Shown: positions 48,396-56,938 of the stretch, piece after piece
Layout of the letters: the number at the start of each line of letters is the position of its first letter
How positions within the stretch are numbered: position 1 is the stretch's first letter
From: Corynebacterium falsenii
GTDB lineage: Bacteria > Actinomycetota > Actinomycetes > Mycobacteriales > Mycobacteriaceae
Length of the DNA: 64,000 bases
NCBI RefSeq assembly: GCF_020099275.1
Contig: NZ_CP083646.1
Coordinates: 1,922,001 to 1,986,000, forward strand
Direction: 5' to 3'
Notes under the pieces: generated by a model
What the model was told of the DNA's origin: nothing
Database searches by the model: none
The model's input: only the letters and a program-made list of their open reading frames with translations
Translations under genes and position numbers: made by a program

Positions 48396-49379
48396 CTACA
48401 GGGATTGCCAGCCGCCGGTGTACGGGGCGGGTCCGCCGTCGACGGTCACCAGCAGAGGATCCTGAAGTTCATCAGAGACACTGCGCACCGTTCCGATATA
48501 ACGGTACCCACTGGGCAGCCGGGCGTCCGTCGTTCCCAGCAACGTGTGATCCTCTCCCCCGGTGTATACCCACTCCCACGGATCGCAGCCGGTGATGTTC
48601 GCCGCGTAACGCAGCTTCTTATCCGGCGCGATGGCGTGCGGGTCTAGGTCGATGCACACCCCCGACCGGCTGGCGATGTGGCTGAGGTCGGCCACGAGGC
48701 CGTCGGAGTTATCAGTCATCGCGCTCGCTCCCGTCGCCCGTGCCACGGATCCACGACCCGGCTCGAGTCTTGGTGCGCAGTGCCATTCCACGAGTTCGTT
48801 GAGGATCGCATCGTTGCTCGGCACGCTGCGCCGTGATCCGTAATGCCGCAAGATGGCTAGTCCGGCTGCGCTGTAGCCGATTGGCCCGGCCGCCACCACG
48901 CGCTGCCCCACGCCCGCGCCGTCGAGCGTGAGCGCATCCGCCGGCCCGGCGATCTCGCCCATCGCGGTGATCGAGATGACCAAATCCTTGGACAGCACGA
49001 TGTCTCCGCCGACGAGCTCCGCCGCCCAGGGTGCTGCCGCGTCGTTGATACCCCGCGCAATCTCGGAGACGGATGTCAGCGGCACGTCCCCCGGCGTCGC
49101 GATGGCCAGCAAGATGGCGGTGGGGCGGGCACCCATGGCCTGAATGTCTGCGAAGTTCTGCGTGACGGCCTTCACGCCCACTTCCCAGGGGGTCGAGTAG
49201 GCGAAGGTGAAGTGCCGGTCGCGCACGAGGATGTCGGTGGAGCACACGTGTCGGGAGTTAGCGCTGTGCAGGTCAAGCACCGCGGCATCGTCACCATTGA
49301 TACTGCTTGGAGCGGCGGCTCTAATCGCCGCGATGGTCGCGGCCTCGCCTGCCTCGGCGACGGTGGTCTGCTCCCGCAT
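48396..49379 (-). CDS. thiL: Thiamine-monophosphate kinase
   Basis: A 327-residue ThiL that phosphorylates thiamine monophosphate to the active cofactor thiamine diphosphate. Motifs: INGDDAAVLDL (metal-binding), STDILVRDRHF, SDIQAMGARPTAILLAI-type segment, and the later ATGASAMTDNSDGLVADLSHI (substrate site). The C-terminus has WEWVYTGGEDHTLLGTTD. ATG at 49379. It diverges from the DUF3515 gene and is upstream of ung on the same strand. No other thiamine genes are nearby, which is usual for the actinobacterial order thiL-ung-DAK2-recG. Confidence 0.93.
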   Translation of the reverse strand: MREQTTVAEAGEAATIAAIRAAAPSSINGDDAAVLDLHSANSRHVCSTDILVRDRHFTFAYSTPWEVGVKAVTQNFADIQAMGARPTAILLAIATPGDVPLTSVSEIARGINDAAAPWAAELVGGDIVLSKDLVISITAMGEIAGPADALTLDGAGVGQRVVAAGPIGYSAAGLAILRHYGSRRSVPSNDAILNELVEWHCAPRLEPGRGSVARATGASAMTDNSDGLVADLSHIASRSGVCIDLDPHAIAPDKKLRYAANITGCDPWEWVYTGGEDHTLLGTTDARLPSGYRYIGTVRSVSDELQDPLLVTVDGGPAPYTGGWQSL

Positions 49380-49499
49380 GGTTGTCCTCGTCCTCGTTGC
49401 GTCGGGGTTCTACGTGGGTCGTTGTGGTCTAGCTCACGCTGCATAGCTCTGGTGGGGGTAGGTTCCCGCACCGATATGGGCGTGGGCAGGGGCTAAATC

Positions 49500-49505
49500 T
49501 ATGAT
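49500..49505 (+). promoter_or_regulatory. Candidate -10 box of a leaderless DUF3515 transcript
   Basis: TATGAT ends 8 bases before the ATG at 49514, with no ribosome binding site between. No clear -35 is seen 17 bases upstream. Confidence 0.35.
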
Positions 49506-49513
49506 CTGTAGGC

Positions 49514-50482
49514 ATGACTGATCAGGCCCCCGCTAACACTACCCCGCGCGTACAGATTTTACTGGCCATCGTGGTGGCAGTGTTCTTCGTTGCAGTGGTG
49601 ATTGTTGCCGCCAAGATCGCCGGTGACCGCCAGACCTACAGCCCCGTGTCTATGGGGCCCGTGGATGCCCCGAAGGCGTCCTCGCAGCAGTGTTCCGACA
49701 TCGTCGCTGGGCTGCCGGAGAAGGCCGGGGCGTTCAAGAAGGTCGAGCTCTCCCAACCTGCTCCCGAGGGCGCTGGTGCCTACCGCAACTCCGAGGGCAC
49801 GGAATTGACTGTGCGCTGTGGCGTGATCGTCCCCGATCAGTTCACGGTGCTCTCGTCGCTGTCCGAGGCCGGCGGGGCGTCGTGGTTCGAGGTTTCGGAT
49901 GCGACGCCAGGATCCTCCCTGACCTCGTGGTACTCCGTGGGTGCCTCGCCGGTTGTCGCCGTGACGAGCGAAGCCGAGGTCGGTGACGCACTCACCGCTA
50001 TTGGTGAATCCGTTGCAGCCCACTCCGACAGGGCGACTGCTCCGAAGCCGAAGCCCTACCCGCTGTCGGATCTCCCCGGTGTTGCGGACGGTAACCAGGC
50101 GGCGAACAAGAACACGAAGCAGGTGTGTGAGAAGTTCCTCTCCGCGCTGCCGGACTCCATGGAGCAGTGGAAGCGTACGGAGGAAAAGGATGCGCCGAAG
50201 CTGTCGGCGACCTACATTGCGGAGGGCCTGGAGCCCGTGGTGGTGCGCTGTGGCGTGGCCATGCCCAAGGATTATCAGCCGGGCACGAAGCTGACCCAGG
50301 TCGATGATGTCCCGTGGTTCTCCGAGCCCGGTGTGGCCCGGGGGTCGACCTCCGGCCGGTGGTTTGCACTGGGGCATGAGGAGATCGTCGCCCTGGCGAT
50401 GCCACAGAGCGCGGGCGATATGGTAATCACGAAGGTGTCCACGGTCATCATGGACACCATGAAGTCGACAGAGCGTAACTAG
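49514..50482 (+). CDS. Membrane-anchored tandem DUF3515 protein
   Basis: A 322-residue protein with one N-terminal membrane segment (about residues 15-35) and a long external part. Actinobacterial DUF3515 proteins in this place (between thiL and ddl; mycobacterial Rv2980 type) usually have one domain of about 130 residues. Here there are two: each has a Cys near its start (SQQCSDIVAGLP at about residue 58 and TKQVCEKFLSALP at about 206), an RCGV motif (RCGVIVP and RCGVAMP), a central Trp-Phe and an aromatic W(Y/F)(S/A)-G segment. So it arose by internal duplication. The paired Cys residues may form disulfides. The function is unknown. Confidence 0.8.
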   Translation: MTDQAPANTTPRVQILLAIVVAVFFVAVVIVAAKIAGDRQTYSPVSMGPVDAPKASSQQCSDIVAGLPEKAGAFKKVELSQPAPEGAGAYRNSEGTELTVRCGVIVPDQFTVLSSLSEAGGASWFEVSDATPGSSLTSWYSVGASPVVAVTSEAEVGDALTAIGESVAAHSDRATAPKPKPYPLSDLPGVADGNQAANKNTKQVCEKFLSALPDSMEQWKRTEEKDAPKLSATYIAEGLEPVVVRCGVAMPKDYQPGTKLTQVDDVPWFSEPGVARGSTSGRWFALGHEEIVALAMPQSAGDMVITKVSTVIMDTMKSTERN

Positions 50483-50494
50483 CGCCGGAAGACC

Positions 50495-50595
50495 AGCGCC
50501 CGGGAGACTAGCGCTGGGAACTAGCGCCAGGAATCTAGCGCAGCGCCCGGGAGACTAGCGCTGGGAACTAGCGCCAGGAATCTAGCGCAGCGCCC
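50495..50595. repeat. 47-bp tandem repeat (two units plus a partial third) built of CTAGCGC sub-repeats
   Basis: Copy 1 (50495-50541) and copy 2 (50542-50588) are identical at all 47 bases, and a third partial copy begins at 50589 and enters the ddl stop region. Within each unit, 12-14 bp sub-units end in CTAGCGC. The first part overlaps the end of the DUF3515 gene neighbourhood. The repeat brings many TAG stops in both orientations next to two convergent gene ends. Confidence 0.8.
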
Positions 50596-51715
50596 GCTCG
50601 ATGAGGATGTTCACGAGCTGGGCGAAGTCGATGCCCTCGGCGGCGAACATCTTGGGGTACATCGAGATCGGGGTAAACCCGGGGAGGGTGTTGATCTCGT
50701 TGAGCACGGGGCCATTGTCGGTGACGAAGAAATCCACGCGGGCTAGGCCTTCACAGCACAGCGCGCGGAAGGTAGCCACGGCGTAATCGCGTACCTTGTC
50801 CGTGGTTTCATCGTCCAGCGGCGCCGGGATGCTGGCGGACGTGGTGGAGTCGATGTATTTCGCCTCGAATCCGTAGAAGCCCTCGGCTCCGTCCTCGGTG
50901 CCTTCCAACATGGCGGGCACGGATGCCACCACGGTGCCGTCCTTGTACTGCAGCACGCCGCACTCCACTTCCCGGCCGTGGATCATGGATTCAATGAGCA
51001 CCTTCGTGTCGTTGTCGAAGGCCATCTTGAGGGCGTCGTCGAGGTCCTCCCAGGCATCCACCTTGGAGACCCCGATGCTCGAGCCACCGCGAGCGGGCTT
51101 GACGAAGACTGGAAGACCCAGGGCGTCCTTTTCGGCGTCGGTAAGATCACGCACCTCGTGGAGAATGACCTCCCGGCCTACGGGGATTCCGGCTTCGCGG
51201 GCTAGGCGCTTGGTGATTTCCTTGTCCATGCTGGCGGCAGACGCCATTACGCCGTTGCCCACGTAGGGAACGCCGGCAAGGTCGAACAGACCCTGGATGG
51301 TGCCGTCTTCGCCGTTCATGCCGTGGAGCACGGGGAAGACCAGGTCGATGGTGGCGAACGTCTCCCCTGCCTTGGGGCCGGAGGCGTAGACCATCGTGCC
51401 GCCGGAGCCGAGCACGAGCTGCACGCTGGCACCGGTCTGGCGAACCTCGGGCAGAACGGAGCCCTGCGCACGCAGGCTGTCGGTATCCACCGTGCCCGGC
51501 ACCCACACGCCCTCGCGGGTGATGCCGATGGGCACGACCGTGTACTTGTCGCGATCCAGGTGATCGATCACCGCTGCGGCAGAGATGCACGAGATGGAGT
51601 GCTCGGTGGATTGACCACCGTAGACCACGGCGACGGTGATCGGGCCGTGTCCGTCGCACGCGGACTGGTCGGACACGGTGTCGGTCTGGGGGGCTTCGTT
51701 AGGCGCTTGAGTCAC
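50582..51715 (-). CDS. ddl: D-alanine--D-alanine ligase
   Basis: A 377-residue ATP-grasp ligase making D-Ala-D-Ala for peptidoglycan. It has VAVVYGGQSTEHSISCISA near the N-terminus, GMNGEDGTIQGLFDLAGVPYVG, KPARGGSSIGVSKV (ATP-grasp) and the metal-binding ARVDFFVTDNGPVLNEINTLPG. A very long open frame runs upstream through gpsA in another frame; the real start is taken as the GTG at 51715, giving a short polar N-terminus, with only a weak GGGG upstream. It lies 29 bases after gpsA. The stop codon sits in the 47-bp repeat, so the repeat may have arisen by duplicating this gene end. Confidence 0.94.
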   Translation of the reverse strand: MTQAPNEAPQTDTVSDQSACDGHGPITVAVVYGGQSTEHSISCISAAAVIDHLDRDKYTVVPIGITREGVWVPGTVDTDSLRAQGSVLPEVRQTGASVQLVLGSGGTMVYASGPKAGETFATIDLVFPVLHGMNGEDGTIQGLFDLAGVPYVGNGVMASAASMDKEITKRLAREAGIPVGREVILHEVRDLTDAEKDALGLPVFVKPARGGSSIGVSKVDAWEDLDDALKMAFDNDTKVLIESMIHGREVECGVLQYKDGTVVASVPAMLEGTEDGAEGFYGFEAKYIDSTTSASIPAPLDDETTDKVRDYAVATFRALCCEGLARVDFFVTDNGPVLNEINTLPGFTPISMYPKMFAAEGIDFAQLVNILIERALR

Positions 51716-51744
51716 AGCACCCCAGTCTAGCGTGCAGGCAGACG

Positions 51745-52749
51745 CTAGTTGACTTCCGCCTTGCGGCTGCGGCCGAGCAGGCCCATCATTGCTTCGGTCA
51801 CGTCCGCGCCCTCGTGGCAGACACCCACAACGGCGTCGGTAATGGGCATGTCCACACCATGATCCCGTGCGATCTGTTGCACGGATTGGGAGCTGACCAC
51901 GCCCTCGGCGACCTGGCCCTTGGTGGCTTTGGCGGCTTCCTCCGGGGTCTCCCCCTTCGCGAGGCGCTCGCCGAAAGTGCGGTTGCGCGACAGCGGCGAC
52001 GTACAGGTGGCAACGAGGTCGCCCATGCCGGCGAGCCCGGCGAGCGTGCGCGGGTCGGCACCGAGTTCCAGCGCCAAGCGCGTGGTCTCGGCAAGCCCGC
52101 GGGTAATCACCGTGGCGGCGGTGTTGCTGCCGTAGCCCATTCCGGCGGCGATGCCGCTGGCCAGGGCGATGACGTTCTTGCATGTGCCGGCGATCTCGCA
52201 GCCGATGACGTCCGTGTTGGTGTACGGGCGGAAGTACGGCGCGGCGACGGCAGCCTGGATGAGCTGCGCGCGGTCCATGTTTTCGCATGCCACGACGGTG
52301 GCGGCAGGTTGGCCTTGAGCGATCTCTTTGGCGAGGTTCGGCCCGGTCAGCACGGCAACGCGATCGGAGGGGATATCGGCTACATCGGCAATGAGCTGGG
52401 ACATACGCATGCCGGTTGAGTGCTCGATGCCCTTCGCGAGGCTCACCACAGGGGCACTCGCGGGGATGAGGTCCTTCCACTGGCTGAGGTTGTCGCGCAG
52501 CGATTGCGAGGGCACGCCGAGAACCACGATGTCCGCGCCGGATAGTGCCTCTTCGGGGTCGCTGGTGCCGTCGACGGATTCGGGGAGTTCGACATCCCCG
52601 AGGTAGGCGCTGTTGCGGTGGTTGGTGCGGATGTCCTCGGCGATCTCGGCTCGGCGGGCCCAAAGGCGCACGCCGTTGTTGGCGTCCGCGAAGACCTTGG
52701 CAACGGTCGTTCCCCACGACCCTGCGCCCATAACCGCGACTTGTACCAT
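51745..52749 (-). CDS. gpsA: NAD(P)-dependent glycerol-3-phosphate dehydrogenase
   Basis: A 334-residue GpsA that reduces dihydroxyacetone phosphate to sn-glycerol-3-phosphate for phospholipids. [19 protein letters not shown] is the Rossmann motif; [21 protein letters not shown] and [20 protein letters not shown] are family signatures with the catalytic Lys; [19 protein letters not shown] follows. The ATG at 52749 is preferred over the upstream start at 52809, which would give a charged non-family tail. A TATAAC box with TTGCAC is present upstream. ddl follows and is likely co-transcribed. Confidence 0.94.
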   Translation of the reverse strand: MVQVAVMGAGSWGTTVAKVFADANNGVRLWARRAEIAEDIRTNHRNSAYLGDVELPESVDGTSDPEEALSGADIVVLGVPSQSLRDNLSQWKDLIPASAPVVSLAKGIEHSTGMRMSQLIADVADIPSDRVAVLTGPNLAKEIAQGQPAATVVACENMDRAQLIQAAVAAPYFRPYTNTDVIGCEIAGTCKNVIALASGIAAGMGYGSNTAATVITRGLAETTRLALELGADPRTLAGLAGMGDLVATCTSPLSRNRTFGERLAKGETPEEAAKATKGQVAEGVVSSQSVQQIARDHGVDMPITDAVVGVCHEGADVTEAMMGLLGRSRKAEVN

Positions 52750-52824
52750 CTTGTTTTCGTCTTCCCTCTCGCTGCGTGTGCGCCTGTGGTCGCATTCGCG
52801 TGTGTTCACGGCATCGTTGACTTC

Positions 52825-52853
52825 GTTATACGATGGCGTGCAGTTATACGATG
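52825..52853. repeat. Direct repeat GTTATACGATG, 18-bp period
   Basis: The 11-mer is at 52825-52835 and 52843-52853, within the gpsA/mutT1 divergent gap. On the minus strand each copy includes TATAAC, a -10-like hexamer, so two promoter-like boxes or a binding-site pair result. Confidence 0.5.
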
Positions 52854-52873
52854 TTTTCTGCGACGCTGTGCAA
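52843..52873 (-). promoter_or_regulatory. Candidate gpsA promoter
   Basis: TTGCAC (52873-52868) and TATAAC (52848-52843) on the minus strand are 19 bp apart, about 95 bases before the gpsA start. The spacing is slightly long. Confidence 0.4.
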
Positions 52874-52947
52874 CAGTCTAACTGTTTCTGCCCGCGACAT
52901 CTTTTTGCTTCACTATCTTTCGTCTCATTGGAAGGCTACTTTCACCC

Positions 52948-53997
52948 GTGATTTCTCACACCGGAACCGGCGATCTTTCCACCTCTTTGTCTCTTTCCAC
53001 CCACGGTCGTGGGCACGTGACGCGCATCGGTTCCCGCCCCACGGAGGAGTTCGCGCGCCCCACTTTCGCCGCCGGTGCGGTGCTGTGGCGGTTCACGGAC
53101 GGCAAGAATGTCACGGATGCCAAGAAGTCGAAGAGCACGGGAAAGATTAAGGGTTCCGCCATCGAGGTGGCCCTCATCCACCGTCCGCGCTACGACGATT
53201 GGTCGCTGGCCAAGGGCAAGGTCGATCCGGGAGAGAACTTGGCCGGCACTGCGATCCGCGAGATCGAGGAGGAAACCGGCCTCACGGTGACACTCGGCTG
53301 GCTGCTGGGCTACGTTCACTACCCCGTGGGCAACCGCACCAAGGTGGTCTACTACTGGACCGCCGAGGTCACCGACGGAGAGTTCGAAGCCAACGACGAG
53401 GCCGACGAATTGCGCTGGGTCTCCCCGGACGAGGCCAAGGAGTTGTGCTCGTATGACATTGATAAGGATGTTCTCGACGCCGCTCTGAAGATGATCAAGC
53501 TCGGGTGCGATCGTCGGGTGCTGTACGTGCGCCATGCTAAAGCCCACAATCGTCAGGGCTGGGCTGGCGATGACGACCTGCGCCCACTGACCAAGAAGGG
53601 GCGCCGCCAGTCGGAACTGCTGGTCAGCGAGCTGTCCGGCTACCGCCCGCAGGCGATTTCGTCCGCCGCCCCGGACCGCTGTGTGCACACTGCTACCCCG
53701 CTGGCCCAGGAGTTGGATCTTCCCATTACCGTGGAGAAGAACTTGGGCGATGCGGGCTGGAGCCTGAGCCCGGATATTGCCGTGGATGCGTTCGCCAAGG
53801 CCACCCGCGGCACGCCGGTGTCCGTAGTCGTGGCTCAGGGCAGCGTTATCCCCGGCGTTCTCGCTCGCGTGGCAGGCAAGAACGGCTTGGAGATCGAGGA
53901 TATGCGGGTGAAGAAGTCCAGCACCTGGGTGCTGCACTACAAGGGGGACGAACTGCTGGGCGTGGACTACCTGGCCAGCCCGCTGGCTATTAAGTAG
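52948..53997 (+). CDS. mutT1: MutT1-type 8-oxo-(d)GTP hydrolase: Nudix plus histidine phosphatase domains
   Basis: A 349-residue two-domain protein like mycobacterial MutT1. The Nudix box is complete at about residues 91-113 (GKVDPGENLAG, then AIREIEEETGL), within a Nudix domain of residues 35-180. The C-terminal histidine-phosphatase domain starts with VLYVRHAKAHNR (RHG-like motif) and has ISSAAPDRCVHTA. Together they would hydrolyse 8-oxo-(d)GTP to the monophosphate and so sanitise nucleotide pools. The start is a GTG at 52948. A Lys/Ser/Thr-rich loop of about ten residues near 57-68 is inserted ahead of the Nudix box. It diverges from gpsA and is convergent with leuD. Confidence 0.9.
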   Translation: MISHTGTGDLSTSLSLSTHGRGHVTRIGSRPTEEFARPTFAAGAVLWRFTDGKNVTDAKKSKSTGKIKGSAIEVALIHRPRYDDWSLAKGKVDPGENLAGTAIREIEEETGLTVTLGWLLGYVHYPVGNRTKVVYYWTAEVTDGEFEANDEADELRWVSPDEAKELCSYDIDKDVLDAALKMIKLGCDRRVLYVRHAKAHNRQGWAGDDDLRPLTKKGRRQSELLVSELSGYRPQAISSAAPDRCVHTATPLAQELDLPITVEKNLGDAGWSLSPDIAVDAFAKATRGTPVSVVVAQGSVIPGVLARVAGKNGLEIEDMRVKKSSTWVLHYKGDELLGVDYLASPLAIK

Positions 53998-54030
53998 CGA
54001 CCAGCATTCTCCAAGTAGCGACCGTCCCGG

Positions 54031-54627
54031 CTACCGGGCCGGCAGCGTGGTCGGCTTGAAGCTGGGGCGCTTCTGCTCGAACGCCTCGATGGCGTCCTCG
54101 TCGCGCAGGGTCAGGCCGATGTCATCGAGGCCCTCCATGAGGCGCCAGCGCGTGTAGTCATCCACCTCGAAGTTGAAGGTGTAGGTATCCAGGCTGACGG
54201 TGCGATCCTCGAGGTTCACGGTCATCTCGGCGCCGGGGTTTTGTTCAAGCAGCTTCCAGATCAGCTCAATGTCTGACTGCTCCAGCTGCGCGGCGAGCAG
54301 CCCGGCCTTGCCGGAGTTGCCGCGGAAAATGTCGGCGAAGCGGCTGGACAGCACAACGCGGAAGCCGTAGTCCATGAGCGCCCACACGGCGTGCTCGCGG
54401 GAAGAGCCGGTGCCGAAGTCCGGGCCAGCGACGAGGATCGACGCGCCCTCGTACTGCGGCTGATTCAGCACGAACTCGGGGTCCTTGCGCCAGGCGGCAA
54501 ACAGGCCGTCTTCAAACCCGGTGCGCGTCACGCGCTTGAGGTACACGGCGGGGATGATCTGGTCGGTGTCCACGTTGGACCTGGTCAGCGGGGCGGCCAC
54601 GCCGGTGTGGGTGGTGAATTTCTCCAT
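54031..54627 (-). CDS. leuD: 3-isopropylmalate dehydratase small subunit
   Basis: A 198-residue small subunit of isopropylmalate isomerase (leucine synthesis). Motifs: [20 protein letters not shown] near residue 15 and [21 protein letters not shown] near 66, which carry the substrate-binding residues. AAGGAAT precedes the ATG at 54627. leuC is upstream by 64 bases, so the two subunits are co-expressed. It is convergent with mutT1. Confidence 0.95.
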   Translation of the reverse strand: MEKFTTHTGVAAPLTRSNVDTDQIIPAVYLKRVTRTGFEDGLFAAWRKDPEFVLNQPQYEGASILVAGPDFGTGSSREHAVWALMDYGFRVVLSSRFADIFRGNSGKAGLLAAQLEQSDIELIWKLLEQNPGAEMTVNLEDRTVSLDTYTFNFEVDDYTRWRLMEGLDDIGLTLRDEDAIEAFEQKRPSFKPTTLPAR

Positions 54628-54691
54628 GTTGGTGATTCCTTGGATATCTAGTGAGCCCTGTTGGGCAGGAAACTTATCGGTCTGGGTCGCG

Positions 54692-56113
54692 TCACAGATC
54701 TGCGGGTGAGGCCAGCTTGCCGACCACTGCGGTTGCCGCTGCCACGGGCGGGGAGACCAGGTGGGTACGGCCGCCCTTGCCCTGGCGGCCCTCGAAGTTG
54801 CGGTTCGAGGTGGATGCAGAGCGCTCGCCGGGGTCGAGCTGGTCCGGGTTCATGCCTAGGCACATGGAGCAGCCTGCGGTGCGCCATTCCGCACCGGCCT
54901 CGGTGAAGATGGCGTCCAAGCCCTCATCCTCGGCCTGCGCCTTCACGCGTGCGGACGAGGGCACCACGAGCATGCGCACGCCATCGGCGACCTTGTGGCC
55001 CTTAATGACCTCCGCGGCGGCGCGCAGGTCCTCGATGCGGGCGTTGGTGCAGGAGCCAAGGAACACCGTGTCGATTCTGACCTCGCGCAGCGGAGTACCG
55101 GGTGCAAGGTCCATGTACTCCATGGCGCGCTCGGCGGCAGCGCGGTCGGAGTCGTTAGTGAAGTCCTCCAGCTGCGGGATGGATTCGCCGAGCGGCAGGC
55201 CCTGGCCGGGGTTGGTGCCCCAGGTGACGAAGGGGGTCAGCGCCGAGCCGTCGATGTGGACGACGGTGTCGAATTCCGCGTCATCGTCCGTGCGCAGCGA
55301 GGTCCAGTACTTCACTGCCTTGTCCCAGTCCTCGCCCTGTGGGGCATGCGGGCGGCCCTTCAGGTAGTCGAACGTGGTGGCGTCGGGCGCGATCATACCG
55401 GCACGAGCACCGGCCTCGATGGACATGTTGCACATCGTCATGCGCGCTTCCATCGACAGCTTCTCGATGGCTTCGCCGCGGTATTCGATGATGTGGCCCT
55501 GGCCGCCGCCGGTGCCGATCTTCGCGATGATGGCGAGGATGAGGTCCTTGGAGGTCACGCCGGGCTGCAGTTCCCCGGAGACCTCGATCGCCATGGTCTT
55601 GAAGGGCTTAAGCGGCAGCGTCTGGGTGGCCAGCACGTGCTCGACCTCGGAGGTGCCGATGCCCATGGCGATGGATCCGAATGCGCCGTGGGTGGAGGTG
55701 TGAGAGTCGCCGCACACCACGGTCATGCCCGGTTGCGTCAGGCCGAGCTGCGGGCCGACGGTGTGCACAATGCCCTGTTCGATGTCACCCATGGAGTGCA
55801 GGCGGATGCCGAATTCTTCGGCGTTGTCGCGCAGGGTGGAGACCTGCAGGCGGCTGGTGGGCTCCTGGATCTCGAGCAGGTCGCCGGTCTTCACGCCCAC
55901 GGTGGGCACGTTGTGGTCCTCGGTAGCGATGGTGAGGTCTGGGCGGCGCACCGGGCGGCCGGCCTGGCGGAGGCCATCGAAGGCCTGCGGAGAGGTAACC
56001 TCGTGCACGAGGTGCAGGTCAATGTAGAGCAAGTCGGGTCCGCCGTTGTCACCGGCTTTGACGACGTGGTCTCGCCAGACCTTTTCTGCCAGGGTTAAAG
56101 GCTTGTCTGTCAC
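54692..56113 (-). CDS. leuC: 3-isopropylmalate dehydratase large subunit
   Basis: A 473-residue aconitase-family enzyme. The [4Fe-4S] cysteines are in [15 protein letters not shown] and in [32 protein letters not shown] is the substrate loop, and the C-terminal [22 protein letters not shown] is standard. The start is a GTG at 56113 with GAGGAGAG upstream. It diverges from the IclR regulator with only 50 bases between the two starts, so a repressor bound there would control both. Confidence 0.95.
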   Translation of the reverse strand: MTDKPLTLAEKVWRDHVVKAGDNGGPDLLYIDLHLVHEVTSPQAFDGLRQAGRPVRRPDLTIATEDHNVPTVGVKTGDLLEIQEPTSRLQVSTLRDNAEEFGIRLHSMGDIEQGIVHTVGPQLGLTQPGMTVVCGDSHTSTHGAFGSIAMGIGTSEVEHVLATQTLPLKPFKTMAIEVSGELQPGVTSKDLILAIIAKIGTGGGQGHIIEYRGEAIEKLSMEARMTMCNMSIEAGARAGMIAPDATTFDYLKGRPHAPQGEDWDKAVKYWTSLRTDDDAEFDTVVHIDGSALTPFVTWGTNPGQGLPLGESIPQLEDFTNDSDRAAAERAMEYMDLAPGTPLREVRIDTVFLGSCTNARIEDLRAAAEVIKGHKVADGVRMLVVPSSARVKAQAEDEGLDAIFTEAGAEWRTAGCSMCLGMNPDQLDPGERSASTSNRNFEGRQGKGGRTHLVSPPVAAATAVVGKLASPADL

Positions 56114-56132
56114 AATCTCTCCTCTAGTACCG

Positions 56133-56147
56133 TTCCACTGAATGGAA
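56133..56147. promoter_or_regulatory. Inverted repeat between leuC and its regulator, candidate operator
   Basis: TTCCA-CTGAA-TGGAA is a 5-bp dyad with a 5-base spacer, lying between the two divergent starts. The TGGAA/TTCCA half-sites resemble those in IclR-family operators. Confidence 0.45.
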
Positions 56148-56149
56148 TG

Positions 56150-56155
56150 TATAGT
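56150..56155 (+). promoter_or_regulatory. -10 box of the IclR regulator gene (leaderless candidate)
   Basis: TATAGT ends 8 bases before the ATG at 56164, with no ribosome binding site between; it adjoins the dyad at 56133-56147, so bound repressor would block it. Confidence 0.5.
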
Positions 56156-56163
56156 ATCAAATC

Positions 56164-56886
56164 ATGGGACAGTTCACAGACATACCCGCCATTAGCGGAA
56201 TCCAGGTGCTCGACCGCGCGGTCTACATCCTCAACGTGATCGCCGCCGAGCCGCGCAGCCTCTCCGATCTCTGCACGATAACGGGTCTGCCCCGCGCCAC
56301 CGCGCACCGCATCGCCGTTGCGCTGGAAAAGCACCGCCTCATCGAGCGCGACTCCTCCGGCAACTGGACCACCGGCCCCGCGCTGGCCGAGATGGCCCCG
56401 AGCCAAGACTCCCGCCTCGAGGACGCCGCCGGTTACATCCTCCCCGAGCTCATGCGCCGCACCGGCGAGTCGGTGCAGCTCTACCGCCTCTCCGGCCTCG
56501 AGCGCGTGTGCGTGGCCAACGCGGAGCCGGTCAGCGGCCTCCGCGATACCGTACCCGTCGGTCACCGCATGACGCTCGCCGCAGGGTCCGCGGCCAAGGC
56601 TCTCGTCGCGTTCGGCCCGCCCTCGCTGCGCGAACAGGTGCTCCCCACCGCCGCCTATACCGCCCGCGAGCTCGAGGAGATCGCCCGCACCGGCATCTCC
56701 GAGTCGTCCGCCGAACGCGACCCCTCCCTGGGTTCTGCGTCTGTTCCTATTTTCGACGCCAACGGCCAGCTCATCGCCGCCCTGAGCATTTCCGGCCCGG
56801 TGGACCGGATGGGCAGCTCGCCGGCCGCGAAGTTCGGCGCTGATTTGAAGGAATCCGCTCGTCGCCTCGAGGGGTTCTTGGCCTAA
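56164..56886 (+). CDS. ltbR: IclR-family regulator of leuCD (LtbR-like)
   Basis: A 240-residue IclR-type regulator with an N-terminal winged helix (GIQVLDRAVYILNVIA, then SLSDLCTITGLPRATAHRIA) and a C-terminal effector domain (VGHRMTLAAGSAAKALVAFG, SVPIFDANGQLIAALSISGP). It diverges from leuC, the same position as C. glutamicum LtbR, a repressor of leucine and tryptophan biosynthesis genes, and mycobacterial and streptomycete relatives. The name is given on position and family; regulation of trp genes cannot be seen here. Three CTCGAG-containing repeats follow the stop. Confidence 0.88.
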   Translation: MGQFTDIPAISGIQVLDRAVYILNVIAAEPRSLSDLCTITGLPRATAHRIAVALEKHRLIERDSSGNWTTGPALAEMAPSQDSRLEDAAGYILPELMRRTGESVQLYRLSGLERVCVANAEPVSGLRDTVPVGHRMTLAAGSAAKALVAFGPPSLREQVLPTAAYTARELEEIARTGISESSAERDPSLGSASVPIFDANGQLIAALSISGPVDRMGSSPAAKFGADLKESARRLEGFLA

Positions 56887-56926
56887 CTCGAGTGGGCAAG
56901 CTCGAGTGGGCAAGCTCGAGTAGGCA
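56885..56926. repeat. 14-bp tandem repeat with a palindromic CTCGAG core, three units
   Basis: CTCGAG recurs at 56887, 56901 and 56915, each followed by T(G/A)GGCA. Any two units can form a hairpin, so the array may serve as a terminator between the convergent ltbR and peptide-transporter genes. Confidence 0.7.
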
Positions 56927-56938
56927 CAGCCTTGCGGC

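Noticed and set aside
50495..50595. CRISPR array
   Set aside because: Direct repeats are contiguous (47-bp period) with no unique spacers, and no cas genes are near.
51716..52795. N-terminal extension of ddl through the gpsA region
   Set aside because: The frame is open but its translation is Arg/Pro-rich and overlaps gpsA almost completely; the ddl family starts near 51715.
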